Shown here in pieces: positions 1-10,717 of a stretch of 64,000 nucleotides of DNA (the first letter of the stretch is position 1; each line of letters begins with the position of its first letter). This DNA comes from Agrobacterium tumefaciens. Its GTDB lineage: Bacteria > Pseudomonadota > Alphaproteobacteria > Rhizobiales > Rhizobiaceae. The DNA is taken from contig CP048486.1 of NCBI GenBank assembly GCA_025560025.1, positions 744,001-808,000 of the forward strand, read 5' to 3'. Made by a program: the position numbers and the translations under genes. The notes under the pieces were generated by a model. It did not search any database. It had not been told where the DNA came from and saw nothing but the letters and a program-made list of their open reading frames with translations.

Positions 1-1790
<1,790 letters not shown>

Positions 1791-1794
<4 letters not shown>

Positions 1795-2396
1795 CGAGCT
1801 GCCACCTCAGAAGGAATACCGCGAATGCCAATCAGCATGCCTCTGACGCTAATATCCTCACCTATATCGGGCCAATAGATGCCAAGGGGAGTTAACTCAA
1901 AATTGGCGCGCTGTCTCGCAGTGGCACTTAAAAGTCTAGGGTACCAAGCAAGCGGCGAACTCAGTTTCACACCATTGCTCAATTCAATCTCTAAATGTGT
2001 ATTGGTACACCATGCCGCATTGGGATTTAAACAATCATCGCTAGGGAGATTAGTTGTATTCATTTTATCGCCGGGGACACTACGCCAGTGTTCGCGAACA
2101 AAGACTTCTTTCACTATCTCTTGAGGAGAAAGCTTCTCTCGGCGCTGCAATTCCTCTTCGGATACCGCTGCACCCCTTAAACCCCAATGACCGTGCCCCA
2201 TTTTTTGAAACAGATCATCCGCCCTATGATTAAGAGAATCACTAGAGTGATCCTCGATGGTGCGGCGCACCGTGGCTTTCCATTCGATAGTTAGTTCTCG
2301 GGCAGTGGTTCTTAAAAGATATTCATAGAGATCAGCATATCTGGCCGCTCCACCGAGAGCCTCAAACGCAGCCTTAATTTCTTCCACCCATCGCAT
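1791..2396 (-). CDS. Winged-helix (HARE-HTH-like) plus DUF2442 protein
   Basis: 201 residues, starting at an ATG 6 bases after a strong AGGAGG. Residues 1-75 resemble a winged helix of the HARE-HTH type: an LGG-x-A-x-Y-x-D-L-Y segment, then EWKATVRRTIEDHSSDS and GHWGLR. This type is often fused to restriction or DNA-modification proteins. The C-terminal ~80 residues match DUF2442: L-x-x-G-V-K-L-x-x-P-L-x-W-Y-P, then GIYWPDIGEDISVRGML. DUF2442 is often found in small accessory or toxin-antitoxin-like loci. The gene is visibly richer in A/T than its neighbours and sits between pccB-side genes and pccA, ending in a 4-base overlap with pccA. It is therefore probably an acquired cassette now co-transcribed with pccA. 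DNA binding is inferred from the fold; the biological role is unknown. Confidence 0.7.
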
Positions 2397-2462
2397 GACA
2401 ACCTCCTAGAGCAGCGCTTTTATGCCTTCTGTCTTGCAAATACGCCCCCTCTGGGCATTGAC

Positions 2463-2840
2463 TCAAATCTCGAAGAAATTCTCGAAAGACTCGGGGAAAT
2501 TCTGCCGCGCAACGCGCTCATCGATCACCAGCATCGCCTGATAGGAAAGCGGATCGAAATTCTTCTCCGCCGGTACGACCTCACGGCCGAAGAGCAGGTT
2601 GAGGCGGGCGGCGTCGAGATTGCCACGCTCGAAGGGCTCGGCACCGAAATGGTGCCAGAGCGAGTGCAGAAAGGCGGCATCGATGCGATGCTCCTTGGTG
2701 TCGTTGCGCGCCCGGCGGGGTATCATCTTGATAGGTGTTACCCCTTTGGGGTTGGCGCGGCGGATGGTGAACTGGACGCCCGTGCTCGGCATGCCGGAGG
2801 GAAATCCCTTGTGTTTGGTCATTTCGGGCAGGTTCGCCAT
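2463..2840 (-). CDS. Conserved hypothetical protein, 125 aa
   Basis: The start chosen is the ATG at 2840 (MANLPEMTKHKGF), preceded by GAAGGA at good spacing; an upstream in-frame extension would run into the GST gene and looks non-coding. The protein is small and basic at the N-terminus with a conserved-looking middle (ARNDTKEHRIDAAFLHSLWHHFG) and an acidic, aromatic C-terminus (ESFENFFEI). There is no signal peptide, membrane segment or recognised catalytic motif. It lies in the same orientation downstream of the GST gene, beyond a hairpin at 2914, so it may have its own promoter. I do not recognise the family. Confidence 0.6.
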   Translation of the reverse strand: MANLPEMTKHKGFPSGMPSTGVQFTIRRANPKGVTPIKMIPRRARNDTKEHRIDAAFLHSLWHHFGAEPFERGNLDAARLNLLFGREVVPAEKNFDPLSYQAMLVIDERVARQNFPESFENFFEI

Positions 2841-2913
2841 CTTTTGTCCTTCCAGAACATTTCCATTAAAAGCTGCCTTGCTTTTACGTCCGGAAATGCG
2901 CCAATTCAAATAG

Positions 2914-2936
2914 TTAGAGCGCTTTTGGCGCTCTAA
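2914..2936 (-). terminator. Hairpin terminator after the GST gene
   Basis: Perfect 9-bp stem TTAGAGCGC / GCGCTCTAA with a 5-base loop, just after the leftward GST stop codon. The downstream side is A/T-rich rather than a clean U-run, so efficiency is uncertain. Confidence 0.55.
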
Positions 2937-2943
2937 TCTTTTC

Positions 2944-3840
2944 TTACGCCTTGCCGATCTTGTCCTGCGTCTTCGTCTCGAAGTCGGAGGCGTCGTGGCG
3001 TTCATGCAATTGTTCGGACGGATCGCCCGAGGTCTTGTTGACGATCACGCCACGCTTGACTGCCGGGCGTTCGCCGATTTCGAGCGTCCAGCGCATGACG
3101 TTCTTGTAACCGTCCGCCTCAAGGAACGCACCGGCATCGCCATAGGCCTGACCGAGCGCGATCTTGCCGTACCACGGCCAGACGGCCATGTCGGCGATCG
3201 TATATTGATCACCCGCCAGATAGCGGTTCTCGGCCAGATGCCGATCCAGCACGTCGAGCTGGCGTTTGACTTCCATGGCGTAGCGGTCGATGGCGTATTT
3301 GATCTTCACCGGCGCATAGGCATAAAAATGCCCGAAACCGCCGCCGAGGAAAGGGGCGGAACCCATCTGCCAGAACAGCCAGTTCAGCGCCTGCGTGCGG
3401 GCATTGCCCTCCTTCGGCAGGAAGGCGCCGAATTTTTCCGCGAGATAAACGAGGATCGAGCCGCTTTCGAAAACGCGCGTCGGCTCAGGCGTCGAGTGAT
3501 CCATCAGCGCCGGGATTTTGGAATTCGGATTGACGCCGACGAAACCTGAACCGAACTGGTCGCCTTCACCGATCTTGATCAGCCAGGCATCATAATCTGC
3601 GCCCTTGTGGCCGGCGGCCAGCAGTTCTTCCAGCATGATGGTGACCTTCTGGCCATTCGGCGTGGCCAGCGAATAAAGCTGCAGCGGATGCTTGCCGACC
3701 GGCAGTTCCTTCTCATGGGTGGGACCGGCAATCGGGCGGTTGATACTGGCGAACTGGCCGCCATTGCCCTTGTCCCAGGTCCAGACCTTGGGCACTTCAT
3801 ATCCGGCGGGGAAATTATCTGCGGAGAAATTCTCGGCCAT
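2944..3840 (-). CDS. yghU: Glutathione S-transferase family, YghU-like disulfide-bond reductase
   Basis: 298 residues from ATG 3840 (MAENFSADNFPAGYEVPKVW). The YghU/YfcG group has a long N-terminal extension before the thioredoxin-like domain, seen here as WTWDKGNGGQFASINRPIAGPTHE. The thioredoxin-like domain carries LYSLATPNGQKVTIMLEE and the glutathione-binding NPNSKIPAL and ESGSILVYLAEK. The all-alpha C-terminal domain contains YTIADMAVWPW. Relatives reduce organic hydroperoxides or disulfides with glutathione in the cytosol. The gene lies 92 bases downstream of pccB in the same direction. A separate start for a longer form (to 3897) lacks a good ribosome site. Confidence 0.9.
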   Translation of the reverse strand: MAENFSADNFPAGYEVPKVWTWDKGNGGQFASINRPIAGPTHEKELPVGKHPLQLYSLATPNGQKVTIMLEELLAAGHKGADYDAWLIKIGEGDQFGSGFVGVNPNSKIPALMDHSTPEPTRVFESGSILVYLAEKFGAFLPKEGNARTQALNWLFWQMGSAPFLGGGFGHFYAYAPVKIKYAIDRYAMEVKRQLDVLDRHLAENRYLAGDQYTIADMAVWPWYGKIALGQAYGDAGAFLEADGYKNVMRWTLEIGERPAVKRGVIVNKTSGDPSEQLHERHDASDFETKTQDKIGKA

Positions 3841-3932
3841 AAAAATCTGTCCTTGTGCGTTTCGGGAGGACATCCGGACATCCGGGCGCCTGAACAAACA
3901 TATAGTAAGGTGGCCGAAGCATTTTTCCAGTC

Positions 3933-5465
3933 TCAGAGCGGAATAGTGTCGTGTTTCTTCCAGCGGGTTTCCACGCTCTTGTTACGCAGCGACGCGAAGG
4001 CGCGGGCGATGCGGCGGCGCGAGGAATGCGGCATGATGACCTCATCGATGAAACCGCGTTCCGCCGCCACAAAGGGGTTGGCGAAACGCTCTTCATATTC
4101 CTTCGTACGCGCGGCGATCTTTTCCGGATCGGAAAGCTCGGAACGATAGAGGATTTCCGCCGCACCCTTCGCGCCCATCACGGCAATTTCCGCCGTCGGC
4201 CAGGCATAATTCACATCTGCGCCGATATGTTTGGACGCCATCACGTCATAAGCGCCGCCATAGGCCTTGCGGGTGATCAGCGTCACCATCGGCACCGTCG
4301 CTTCCGAATAGGCGAAGAGAAGTTTCGCGCCGTGCTTGATGACGCCGCCATATTCCTGTGCGGTGCCGGGCAGGAAACCCGGCACATCCACCAGCGTCAG
4401 CAGCGGAATGTTGAAGGCATCGCAAAAGCGCACGAAACGCGCCGCCTTGCGCGAACTGTCGATATCGAGGCAGCCGGCCAGCACCATCGGCTGGTTGGCG
4501 ACAACCCCCACCGTCTGGCCTTCGAGACGGATGAAGCCGGTGATGATGTTGCGGGCAAAGGCCTCCTGCAGCTCAAAGAAATCGCCTTCATCGGCCAGCG
4601 CGTGGATCAGTTCCTTCATGTCATAGGGCTTGTTGGAACTATCAGGGATCAGCGTATCGAGCCGCGCTTCCAGCCGGGCCGGATCGTCGTGGAACGGGCG
4701 CACCGGCGGCTTTTCGCGATTGTTGAGCGGCAGGAAATCGAACAGCAGCCGCACATGTTCCAGCGTCTCGATATCGTTTTCATAAGCGCCGTCGGCGACG
4801 GAGGATTTCTTCGTGTGGGTGGAGGCTCCGCCCAGTTCCTCAGCCGTAACGATTTCGTTAGTCACGGTTTTGACCACATCCGGCCCGGTCACGAACATGT
4901 AGGAGGTATCGCGCACCATGAAGATGAAATCGGTCATAGCAGGCGAATAAACCGCACCGCCCGCACAGGGCCCCATGATGACGGAAATCTGCGGCACGAC
5001 GCCGGAGGCGATGACATTGCGCTTGAACACATCGGCATAACCGCCAAGCGACGCCACGCCCTCCTGAATACGCGCGCCGCCGCTGTCGTTGAGGCCGATC
5101 ACCGGCGCCCCGTTGCGCACCGCCATATCCATGATTTTGCAGATTTTCTGGGCATGGGTTTCCGAGAGCGAACCGCCGAGCACGGTGAAATCCTGCGAAA
5201 ACACATAGACCTGCCGGCCATTGATGGTGCCCCAGCCGGTAACGACGCCGTCGCCCGCCACCTTCTGCTCCGCCATGCCGAAATCCACCGCACGGTGGGT
5301 GACGTACATGTCGTATTCTTCAAAGGAACCTTCATCCAGGAGCACATCGATACGCTCGCGCGCCGTCAGCTTGCCCTTGCCATGCTGCGCTTCGATGCGC
5401 TTAACGCCGCCGCCGAGCCGCGCTTCGTCGCGGCGCGTCTGCAATTGCTCCAGAATGCTGGGCAT
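3933..5465 (-). CDS. pccB: Propionyl-CoA carboxylase beta (carboxyltransferase) subunit
   Basis: 510 residues, the usual length for PccB. The N-terminal carboxyltransferase domain shows [46 protein letters not shown] and [12 protein letters not shown]. The C-terminal domain shows [17 protein letters not shown] and [11 protein letters not shown], forming the CoA- and biotin-binding halves of the active site. It transfers carboxylate from biotin on PccA to propionyl-CoA in the methylmalonyl-CoA route for odd-chain and branched substrates. It is transcribed divergently from pccR, and the 118-base gap between them carries repeated TTTGCAA elements, so repression or activation by PccR is likely. 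The ending HDTIPL is typical of the family. Confidence 0.95.
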   Translation of the reverse strand: MPSILEQLQTRRDEARLGGGVKRIEAQHGKGKLTARERIDVLLDEGSFEEYDMYVTHRAVDFGMAEQKVAGDGVVTGWGTINGRQVYVFSQDFTVLGGSLSETHAQKICKIMDMAVRNGAPVIGLNDSGGARIQEGVASLGGYADVFKRNVIASGVVPQISVIMGPCAGGAVYSPAMTDFIFMVRDTSYMFVTGPDVVKTVTNEIVTAEELGGASTHTKKSSVADGAYENDIETLEHVRLLFDFLPLNNREKPPVRPFHDDPARLEARLDTLIPDSSNKPYDMKELIHALADEGDFFELQEAFARNIITGFIRLEGQTVGVVANQPMVLAGCLDIDSSRKAARFVRFCDAFNIPLLTLVDVPGFLPGTAQEYGGVIKHGAKLLFAYSEATVPMVTLITRKAYGGAYDVMASKHIGADVNYAWPTAEIAVMGAKGAAEILYRSELSDPEKIAARTKEYEERFANPFVAAERGFIDEVIMPHSSRRRIARAFASLRNKSVETRWKKHDTIPL

Positions 5466-5552
5466 GTTTCCTCCATGCGTTTCCCCAAAATCAATAGCTT
5501 AGAAAACATTCGCCTAGAAGCCTTGATCGTGCGCGTATGCGTGCCATAAATA

Positions 5553-5583
5553 TTTGCAATGTTTAATTTTGCAAAGTTGCAAC
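5553..5583. promoter_or_regulatory. Candidate PccR operator: TTTGCAA-type repeats
   Basis: The pccB-pccR gap holds TTTGCAAT (5553), TTTGCAAA (5568) and TTGCAAC (5577), ending directly against the pccR ATG. PccR-type short-chain acyl regulators are known to bind paired TTTGCAAA motifs upstream of pccB (recalled from work in Rhodobacter). The position allows regulation of both divergent genes. Binding itself is inferred. Confidence 0.6.
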
Positions 5584-7002
5584 ATGGCGACGGAAAAACT
5601 CTTCATCGGCCGCAAGGTTCGCGGCCTTCGCGAAAACGCCCGCGCCACGCAGGCGCAATTTGCTGAACGGCTTGGCATTTCCGCGAGCTACCTGAACCAG
5701 ATCGAGAATAACCAGCGCCCGGTTTCGGCGAGCGTTCTGGTGACCCTGGTGGAAAAATTCCAGCTCGATATGGCGGAACTGGCGACCGGTGAAAGCGACC
5801 GGCTGGTTTCCGCCGTGCGCGAGGCGCTGAAAGACCCGCTGTTCCTGAATTACGAGCCGGGGCTTCAGGAGTTGAAGCTGATTGCCCAGAACGCGCCGGG
5901 TTTTGCCCATGCCCTCCTGCGCGCCCATCAGGCCTATCGCCAGAACAGCGAGCAGCTGGTGCAGCTGGATGACCGGCTGGGCCGCGGCACCGCGCAGGTG
6001 GAAAGAACCCCCTATGAGGAGGTGCGCGACTTCTTCCACTTCGTCGACAATTACGTTGCCGAGATCGATCTTCTGGCCGAGGAGCTGGCGGAAGAACTGG
6101 AGATAGAAGGCGGCGAGACATACGGCATTCTGGCGGCGCATCTGAAGAGCCGTTACGGCATCCATATCACCCGAACCGAGGCGGCGGGCGGTCTGATCCG
6201 GCACTTCGATCCTGCCAGCAAGACGCTCGCCCTCAGTTCCTACATGGCCGCGCCGACCCGCTGTTTTCAGCTTGCATTGCAGATCGCCCAGCTTCACGCC
6301 AGCGCAACGGTGGACAGAGTGCTGGCCGGTGCCGGTTTCCGCAATGCGGAAGCCGCGGAAATCTGTCGTATCGGGCTGCACAATTATTTCGCCGCAGCCC
6401 TTATCCTGCCCTATGGCCGCTTTCACCGGGCGGCGCAGGAACTGCGCCACGACCTCGAACTTCTGGCCGTTCGTTTCGGCGCGAGCCTTGAGCAGGTGGC
6501 CCACCGGCTGAGCACCTTGCAGCGGCCGGGCATGAAGGGCGTGCCGATCTTTTTCGCCAAAATCGACCGCGCTGGCAACATCACCAAACGCCACAGCGCC
6601 ACGCGGCTGCAATTTGCCCGTTTCGGCGCGGCCTGTCCGCTGTGGAATATCCATCAGGCCTTCGAAAGCTCCGACAGGATCGTGAGGCAGCTCGCCGAAA
6701 CGCCTGACGGCGTACGCTATCTTTCCATCGCCACGCAGATCGAAAAGGCCGGCGCCGGTTTCAACACGGAGAGACCGCGTTATGCCATCGCGCTCGGCTG
6801 TGAAATTTCCCATGCGCAGAATTTCGTTTATGCCGATACGCTCGATCTCGGCAATGCGGCCTCCTTCAAACCGATCGGCATTTCCTGTCGGGTCTGCGAG
6901 AGGGTGGATTGCGTGCAGCGCGCCGTGCCGCCGCTGAAACGCAAGCTGCATTTCGACCATCTTTCGCGCGGAGCGCTGCCCTACAGTATCGCCGATTTTT
7001 GA
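5584..7002 (+). CDS. pccR: Short-chain fatty acyl transcriptional regulator (XRE-HTH + ScfR), PccR-like
   Basis: 472 residues from ATG 5584 (MATEKLFIGRKVRGLREN). Residues ~8-62 are an XRE helix-turn-helix (TQAQFAERLGISASYLNQIENNQRPVS). The middle is an ImmA/IrrE-like domain (DUF955) of the RamB/PccR group. The C-terminus carries the family cysteine cluster SCRVCERVDCVQRAVPPL. These regulators sense short-chain acyl-CoA status and control propionate, acetate or methylmalonyl pathways; divergence from pccB points to propionyl-CoA metabolism. No Shine-Dalgarno precedes the ATG; instead TTTGCAA repeats abut it. The transcript may therefore be leaderless or have a very short leader, with autoregulation at the start codon. 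Confidence 0.88.
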   Translation: MATEKLFIGRKVRGLRENARATQAQFAERLGISASYLNQIENNQRPVSASVLVTLVEKFQLDMAELATGESDRLVSAVREALKDPLFLNYEPGLQELKLIAQNAPGFAHALLRAHQAYRQNSEQLVQLDDRLGRGTAQVERTPYEEVRDFFHFVDNYVAEIDLLAEELAEELEIEGGETYGILAAHLKSRYGIHITRTEAAGGLIRHFDPASKTLALSSYMAAPTRCFQLALQIAQLHASATVDRVLAGAGFRNAEAAEICRIGLHNYFAAALILPYGRFHRAAQELRHDLELLAVRFGASLEQVAHRLSTLQRPGMKGVPIFFAKIDRAGNITKRHSATRLQFARFGAACPLWNIHQAFESSDRIVRQLAETPDGVRYLSIATQIEKAGAGFNTERPRYAIALGCEISHAQNFVYADTLDLGNAASFKPIGISCRVCERVDCVQRAVPPLKRKLHFDHLSRGALPYSIADF

Positions 7003-7008
7003 CCCCGC

Positions 7009-7665
7009 TCAGGGCAGCGGCACCATGGCGCGCCGCATGATATTGGCATAATAGCCCCAGAAAAGCCGGGCGGCCACGGAGCGCCATGGCGACCAGAGCG
7101 CCGCGCGTTCCGCCAGCCATTTCGCTTCCGGCCTGACCTCCAGGGCAAGCGCATGAGCCACCGCCGATCTCAGCGCCACATCGCCGACGGGAAAAATATC
7201 CGGATGCCCGCCGCAGAACATCAGATAGACCTCCGCCGTCCACGGGCCGATACCGCGAAGCGCAACCAGCTCGGAAAGGGCCGCGCGCCCCTCCTTGCGC
7301 ACCACGCCGTCAAGATCGATCTGCCCTTCCGTGACGGCGCGCGCCAGCCCTTCCAGCGTCGTCGCCTTGGCGCGCGAAAGACCGAAAGTGGCACGCGATT
7401 CCTCCGGGACGCCGAGATAATTTTCCGCCGTGACCACGCCGCCGGTGCCGGCAAGGATACGCGCCCATATGGCATTGGCGCTGGCGCGCGACACCATCTG
7501 CGAAACGACGATATGGGCAAGGCCGGAAAAGCCGGGCTCATGAATGCGCAGTTCCAGCGGACCGGCTTTTTCGATGACGAGGCCGAGAGCCGGATCGAGT
7601 TGGGCGAGATGCTCCAGCCCTTCGCTGATGTCATCCATCCCGGTAATGATTTTCATGTCCGTCAT
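7009..7665 (-). CDS. DNA-3-methyladenine glycosylase II (AlkA/HhH-GPD family)
   Basis: About 218 residues; starts at 7665 (MTDMKIITGMDD) or 7656 are both possible. The helix-hairpin-helix and Gly/Pro-Asp region is clear: ALRGIGPWTAEVYLMFCGG followed by the catalytic Asp in FPVGDVALRSA. An upstream HhH-GPD helix set contains VVSQMVSRASANAIWARI. Family members excise alkylated purines from DNA, leaving an abasic site. It converges with pccR (stops 6 bases apart) and is divergent from gluQ. It is a short single-domain form, lacking the N-terminal domain of E. coli AlkA. Confidence 0.88.
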   Translation of the reverse strand: MTDMKIITGMDDISEGLEHLAQLDPALGLVIEKAGPLELRIHEPGFSGLAHIVVSQMVSRASANAIWARILAGTGGVVTAENYLGVPEESRATFGLSRAKATTLEGLARAVTEGQIDLDGVVRKEGRAALSELVALRGIGPWTAEVYLMFCGGHPDIFPVGDVALRSAVAHALALEVRPEAKWLAERAALWSPWRSVAARLFWGYYANIMRRAMVPLP

Positions 7666-7703
7666 TCCATATGCCGCCAGCCGCTGGCGGGGTGCTTTAA
7701 AAC

Positions 7704-8603
7704 ATGGCAGAAGAAACCATGCCTTCGCCTCTCCGTCAAAAACCGGTTTACCGTTTTGCGCCAAGCCCCAATGGCCTGCTGCATCTCGGCCACGCGCTTT
7801 CCGCCTTCCTGAACCACGATATGGCGCGAGACAATGACGGCCGCTTTCTGCTGCGTATCGAGGATATCGACCAGACGCGCTGCACACCGGAGCTGGAACA
7901 GGCGATCTATGACGATCTTGGCTGGCTGGGTCTCGACTGGGAGAAACCGGTGCGGCGGCAATCGGAGCATTTCGATGAATACCGCATGGCGTTGGACAGG
8001 CTGATCGAGGCAGGGCTCGTTTACCCTGCCTTTTTGAGCCGTGGAGAAACCAAGGCAATCGTTCGTATTTTCGAGGCGGAGGGAGGGCTCTGGCCGCGCG
8101 ATCCCGATGGCGCGCCGCTTTACCCGGCCATCGACCGGAAGAGGCCAAAGGCGGAGCGGGATGCGCTGCTCGCCTCCGGCCGCCCGCACGCCTGGCGGCT
8201 CGACATGGAAAAAGCAATCCGCGCCGCCGGCATCCCTCTGTTCTGGGAAGAGAGTGGCGATGGTAAGTCGGGGCAGATCGAAGCCCTGCCCGCGCTTTGG
8301 GGCGATGTGGTACTGTCGCGTTCCGACGCGCCTTCGAGCTATCATCTTTCCGTTGTGGTGGATGATGCGCTGCAGGGCATAACCCACGTGGTACGCGGTA
8401 TGGATCTCTACCACGCCACCGCCATTCACCGGCTGCTGCAGCACCTGCTGGACCTGCCGCAACCGGCTTACCACCATCACCGGCTGATCTTGGGCGCGGA
8501 CGGACGCAAGCTCTCGAAAAGCGAAGGCAGCACCGGGCTTTCCGCGCTTCGTTCGGAAGGTGAAGCGCCCTCAGATATCCGCCGGCTTGTCGGGCTCCTC
8601 TAG
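7704..8603 (+). CDS. gluQ: Glutamyl-Q tRNA(Asp) synthetase
   Basis: 299 residues, about the length of GluQRS and far shorter than GluRS because the anticodon-binding domain is absent. The class I signatures are present: HLGH in YRFAPSPNGLLHLGHALSAF and KLSKS in LGADGRKLSKSEGS. The enzyme activates glutamate and attaches it to queuosine at position 34 of tRNA-Asp. The zinc-binding cysteine set of the E. coli enzyme is not evident, as in other alphaproteobacterial versions. The 3' end overlaps the convergent yihY gene by 33 bases. A queuosine-precursor transporter is encoded at 34,902 in this window. Confidence 0.93.
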   Translation: MAEETMPSPLRQKPVYRFAPSPNGLLHLGHALSAFLNHDMARDNDGRFLLRIEDIDQTRCTPELEQAIYDDLGWLGLDWEKPVRRQSEHFDEYRMALDRLIEAGLVYPAFLSRGETKAIVRIFEAEGGLWPRDPDGAPLYPAIDRKRPKAERDALLASGRPHAWRLDMEKAIRAAGIPLFWEESGDGKSGQIEALPALWGDVVLSRSDAPSSYHLSVVVDDALQGITHVVRGMDLYHATAIHRLLQHLLDLPQPAYHHHRLILGADGRKLSKSEGSTGLSALRSEGEAPSDIRRLVGLL

Positions 8604-9487
8604 AACCTGCTCGCGACGCGCGCTGTTGCCGCCGATATTGCGGCGGATGATCTGCCGGACCTTGTATTTCATCAGGGCGGCATTCATCTCAGCCCCCAGC
8701 ATGAAGATGACGCCGACCATATAAAGAAACACCAGTACCACCATCACCGAGGCGAGACCGGCATAGGTCGCGGCATAATTGGCGAAGGTGGAGAGGTAAT
8801 AGGCGAATATGGCCGCACCGATGACCCAGAAGATCATCGTCAGCAGAATACCGGGCCAGACATCCCAGATGCGGCGCTTGCCGGCCGGAAGCCACAGATG
8901 CGCCGCCACCAACCCCGCCGTCAGAACCACGATGGTGCCGTAAAGACCGAGGCTGGAGACGGTGTTCAGAACATCCGTCAGCCAGGGAAACTTCTCCTCC
9001 GCAAAGGACATGGCGACCGGCACCGCGACAAGCACGATACTGATGCCGGTGAAGACCACAACGGCGATCAGCACGTAAAGCAGGCTGAGCAGACGGGTGA
9101 CATACCACCAGCGCGTTTCCGTGACTCGATAGGCGCGGTTCAGCGAAATACGCAGCGCTTCCACACCATTGGACGCAAAATAGGCGGCCGCCAGCACCGA
9201 AATCGTCAGCAGCCCGCCGCGCGGAATGGTCAGCACCTGCTGCACCTGCGCCGCGAGCGGCCCGGCAATCGCTTCCGGCCAGGTGTCGAAAATCAGATGC
9301 ACCGCCGTTTCGGAAAACTGATCCGCTCCCAGAAAACCGGCGAGAGCCGTGCCGAAGATCAGGAACGGAAACAGGGCCAGCAAAATGGACAGCGCCATAT
9401 GGCTCGCCATCGCCCAGCCGTCATCCTCGGCGAAATGGGAATAGGCATCGAAGGCAACCTTGCCTGCCAGGCGCACTGCGGCAACCA
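8571..9487 (-). CDS. yihY: YihY/BrkB (UPF0761) family inner-membrane protein
   Basis: 305 residues. ATG 9487 (MVAAVRLAGKVAFDAYSHF) is chosen because GGAGGTGAC sits directly in front. About six hydrophobic helices are visible (for example ALSILLALFPFLIFGTALAG, LLYVLIAVVVFTGISIVLV, VMVVLVFLYMVGVIFMLGAE). The family signatures DDGWAMASHMALSILLALFP near the start and FANYAATYAGLASVMVVLVFLY near the end are present. The C-terminal tail is charged and cytoplasmic. Family function is unsettled: it was once called ribonuclease BN and is linked to virulence or transport. It overlaps gluQ tail to tail. Confidence 0.88.
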
Positions 9488-9668
9488 TGTCACCTCCATT
9501 CATCGGCATTTCATTTGTAACTTCGAGCCGAATATGGGAAATCAGCTTCGCTTTGTACAGCGCGCAAGGTCGGCTTTCGGTTCCGTCACCGAGAAGGATT
9601 TTGCGCAATGCGATTTTCACGGACCGGTCAACCGGGCCAGAGCAATAGTCGGTTTCCCGGAGCGGCAT

Positions 9669-10502
9669 ATGTCTGAAAAGCCCGTCATCATCATCACAGG
9701 CTGCTCCTCGGGCATCGGCGCCCATTGCGCCGGCGCCCTCCACCGCGACGGTTGGCGGGTCTTCGCCACCGTGCGGCGCATCGTTGATATGGCCGCGCTG
9801 GAAAATCAGGGCATCGAAACACTGATCATGGACTATACCAAGCCGGAAACCATCGCCGCCCTGGTGGAGACGGTGGCAACGCGCACGGGAGGCCGTATCG
9901 ACGCGCTCTTCAACAATGGCGCCTATGGCCAGCCGGGAGCGGTGGAAGATCTGCCTGTCGAAGCGCTGCGGGCGCAGTTCGAAACCAATGTCTTTGGCTG
10001 GCACGATCTGACACGGCAGGTCATTCCCTTCATGCGTGCCCGCGGCGCAGGCCGGATCGTGCATTGCTCCTCCATTCTCGGCCTCGTCCCCTATCGTTAT
10101 CGCGGCGCCTATACCGCATCGAAATTCGCGATCGAGGGGCTGGGGGTGACGCTGCGGATGGAACTTCAGGGCAGCGGTATTCACGTGAGCCTGATAGAAC
10201 CGGGGCCGATCACCTCTAAATTCACGGCGACCGCGCTTGCCCATATCAAGGGGAATATTGATCTCGAGAATTCTGCCCATGCGGCGGAATACAAACGGCA
10301 GCTGGCGCGGATGGACGGTTCCGGCCCTGTCAGCCGCCACAAGCTTGGCCCCGATGCCGTCTACGCCGTACTGAAACACGCCTTGACCGCACCAAGACCG
10401 AAGCCGCATTATCCCGTTACCGTTCCCGCCAAACAGGGGCTCCTGCTGAAACGGCTCTTGCCTGCCGGACTGTTCTATCGTCTGTTGCGCAGGTTCGATT
10501 GA
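9669..10502 (+). CDS. Short-chain dehydrogenase/reductase (SDR) family oxidoreductase
   Basis: 277 residues with a classical SDR fold. The dinucleotide motif TGCSSGIG is at residues ~11-18, NNGAYG is in place of NNAG, the catalytic Ser lies in HCSSILG, and the YxxxK pair is YTASK. The C-terminal extension ending LLKRLLPAGLFYRLLRRFD resembles membrane-associated retinol- or sterol-dehydrogenase-like SDRs. Substrate cannot be read from the sequence. It is followed 16 bases later by the HIG1 protein and then the adenosyltransferase, so it probably leads an operon. It is divergent from yihY across 181 bases. Confidence 0.88.
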   Translation: MSEKPVIIITGCSSGIGAHCAGALHRDGWRVFATVRRIVDMAALENQGIETLIMDYTKPETIAALVETVATRTGGRIDALFNNGAYGQPGAVEDLPVEALRAQFETNVFGWHDLTRQVIPFMRARGAGRIVHCSSILGLVPYRYRGAYTASKFAIEGLGVTLRMELQGSGIHVSLIEPGPITSKFTATALAHIKGNIDLENSAHAAEYKRQLARMDGSGPVSRHKLGPDAVYAVLKHALTAPRPKPHYPVTVPAKQGLLLKRLLPAGLFYRLLRRFD

Positions 10503-10518
10503 GGAGGAATCACCCCGC

Positions 10519-10716
10519 ATGTCCGGCTTCACCACCGTTCTCGCCCTTATTGTCATGGGCCTTGTCGTCATCGTGCTGATACGCGGCCTATTCAACATGC
10601 TGAAGGGGCAGGACGCCAACCGTTCCAACAAGCTGATGCAGCTTCGCCTTCTCCTGCAGGCCATCGCGATCGCGCTGATCATGCTCACCCTCTGGCTCAC
10701 CGGCGGCGGCCGTTGA
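10519..10716 (+). CDS. HIG1-domain twin-transmembrane protein
   Basis: 65 residues with two hydrophobic helices (FTTVLALIVMGLVVIVLIRG and LLLQAIAIALIMLTLWLTGG). The connecting loop carries the HIG1 signature Q-x-R-x-x-x-Q (MQLRLLLQ), preceded by the usual RGLFNMLKGQ. Bacterial HIG1 proteins relate to mitochondrial Rcf1/HIGD, which associate with cytochrome c oxidase assembly; an inner-membrane respiratory role is inference. A ribosome site GAGGAGGAAT overlaps the SDR stop, indicating coupling. One base separates it from the next gene. Confidence 0.85.
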   Translation: MSGFTTVLALIVMGLVVIVLIRGLFNMLKGQDANRSNKLMQLRLLLQAIAIALIMLTLWLTGGGR

Positions 10717-10717
10717 C

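Noticed and set aside
3951..5549. Long open frame antisense to pccB
   Set aside because: High GC makes long antisense frames common; the pccB frame carries all conserved motifs.
5563..6960. Long open frame antisense to pccR
   Set aside because: Mirror of the real gene; low-complexity composition and no known domain.
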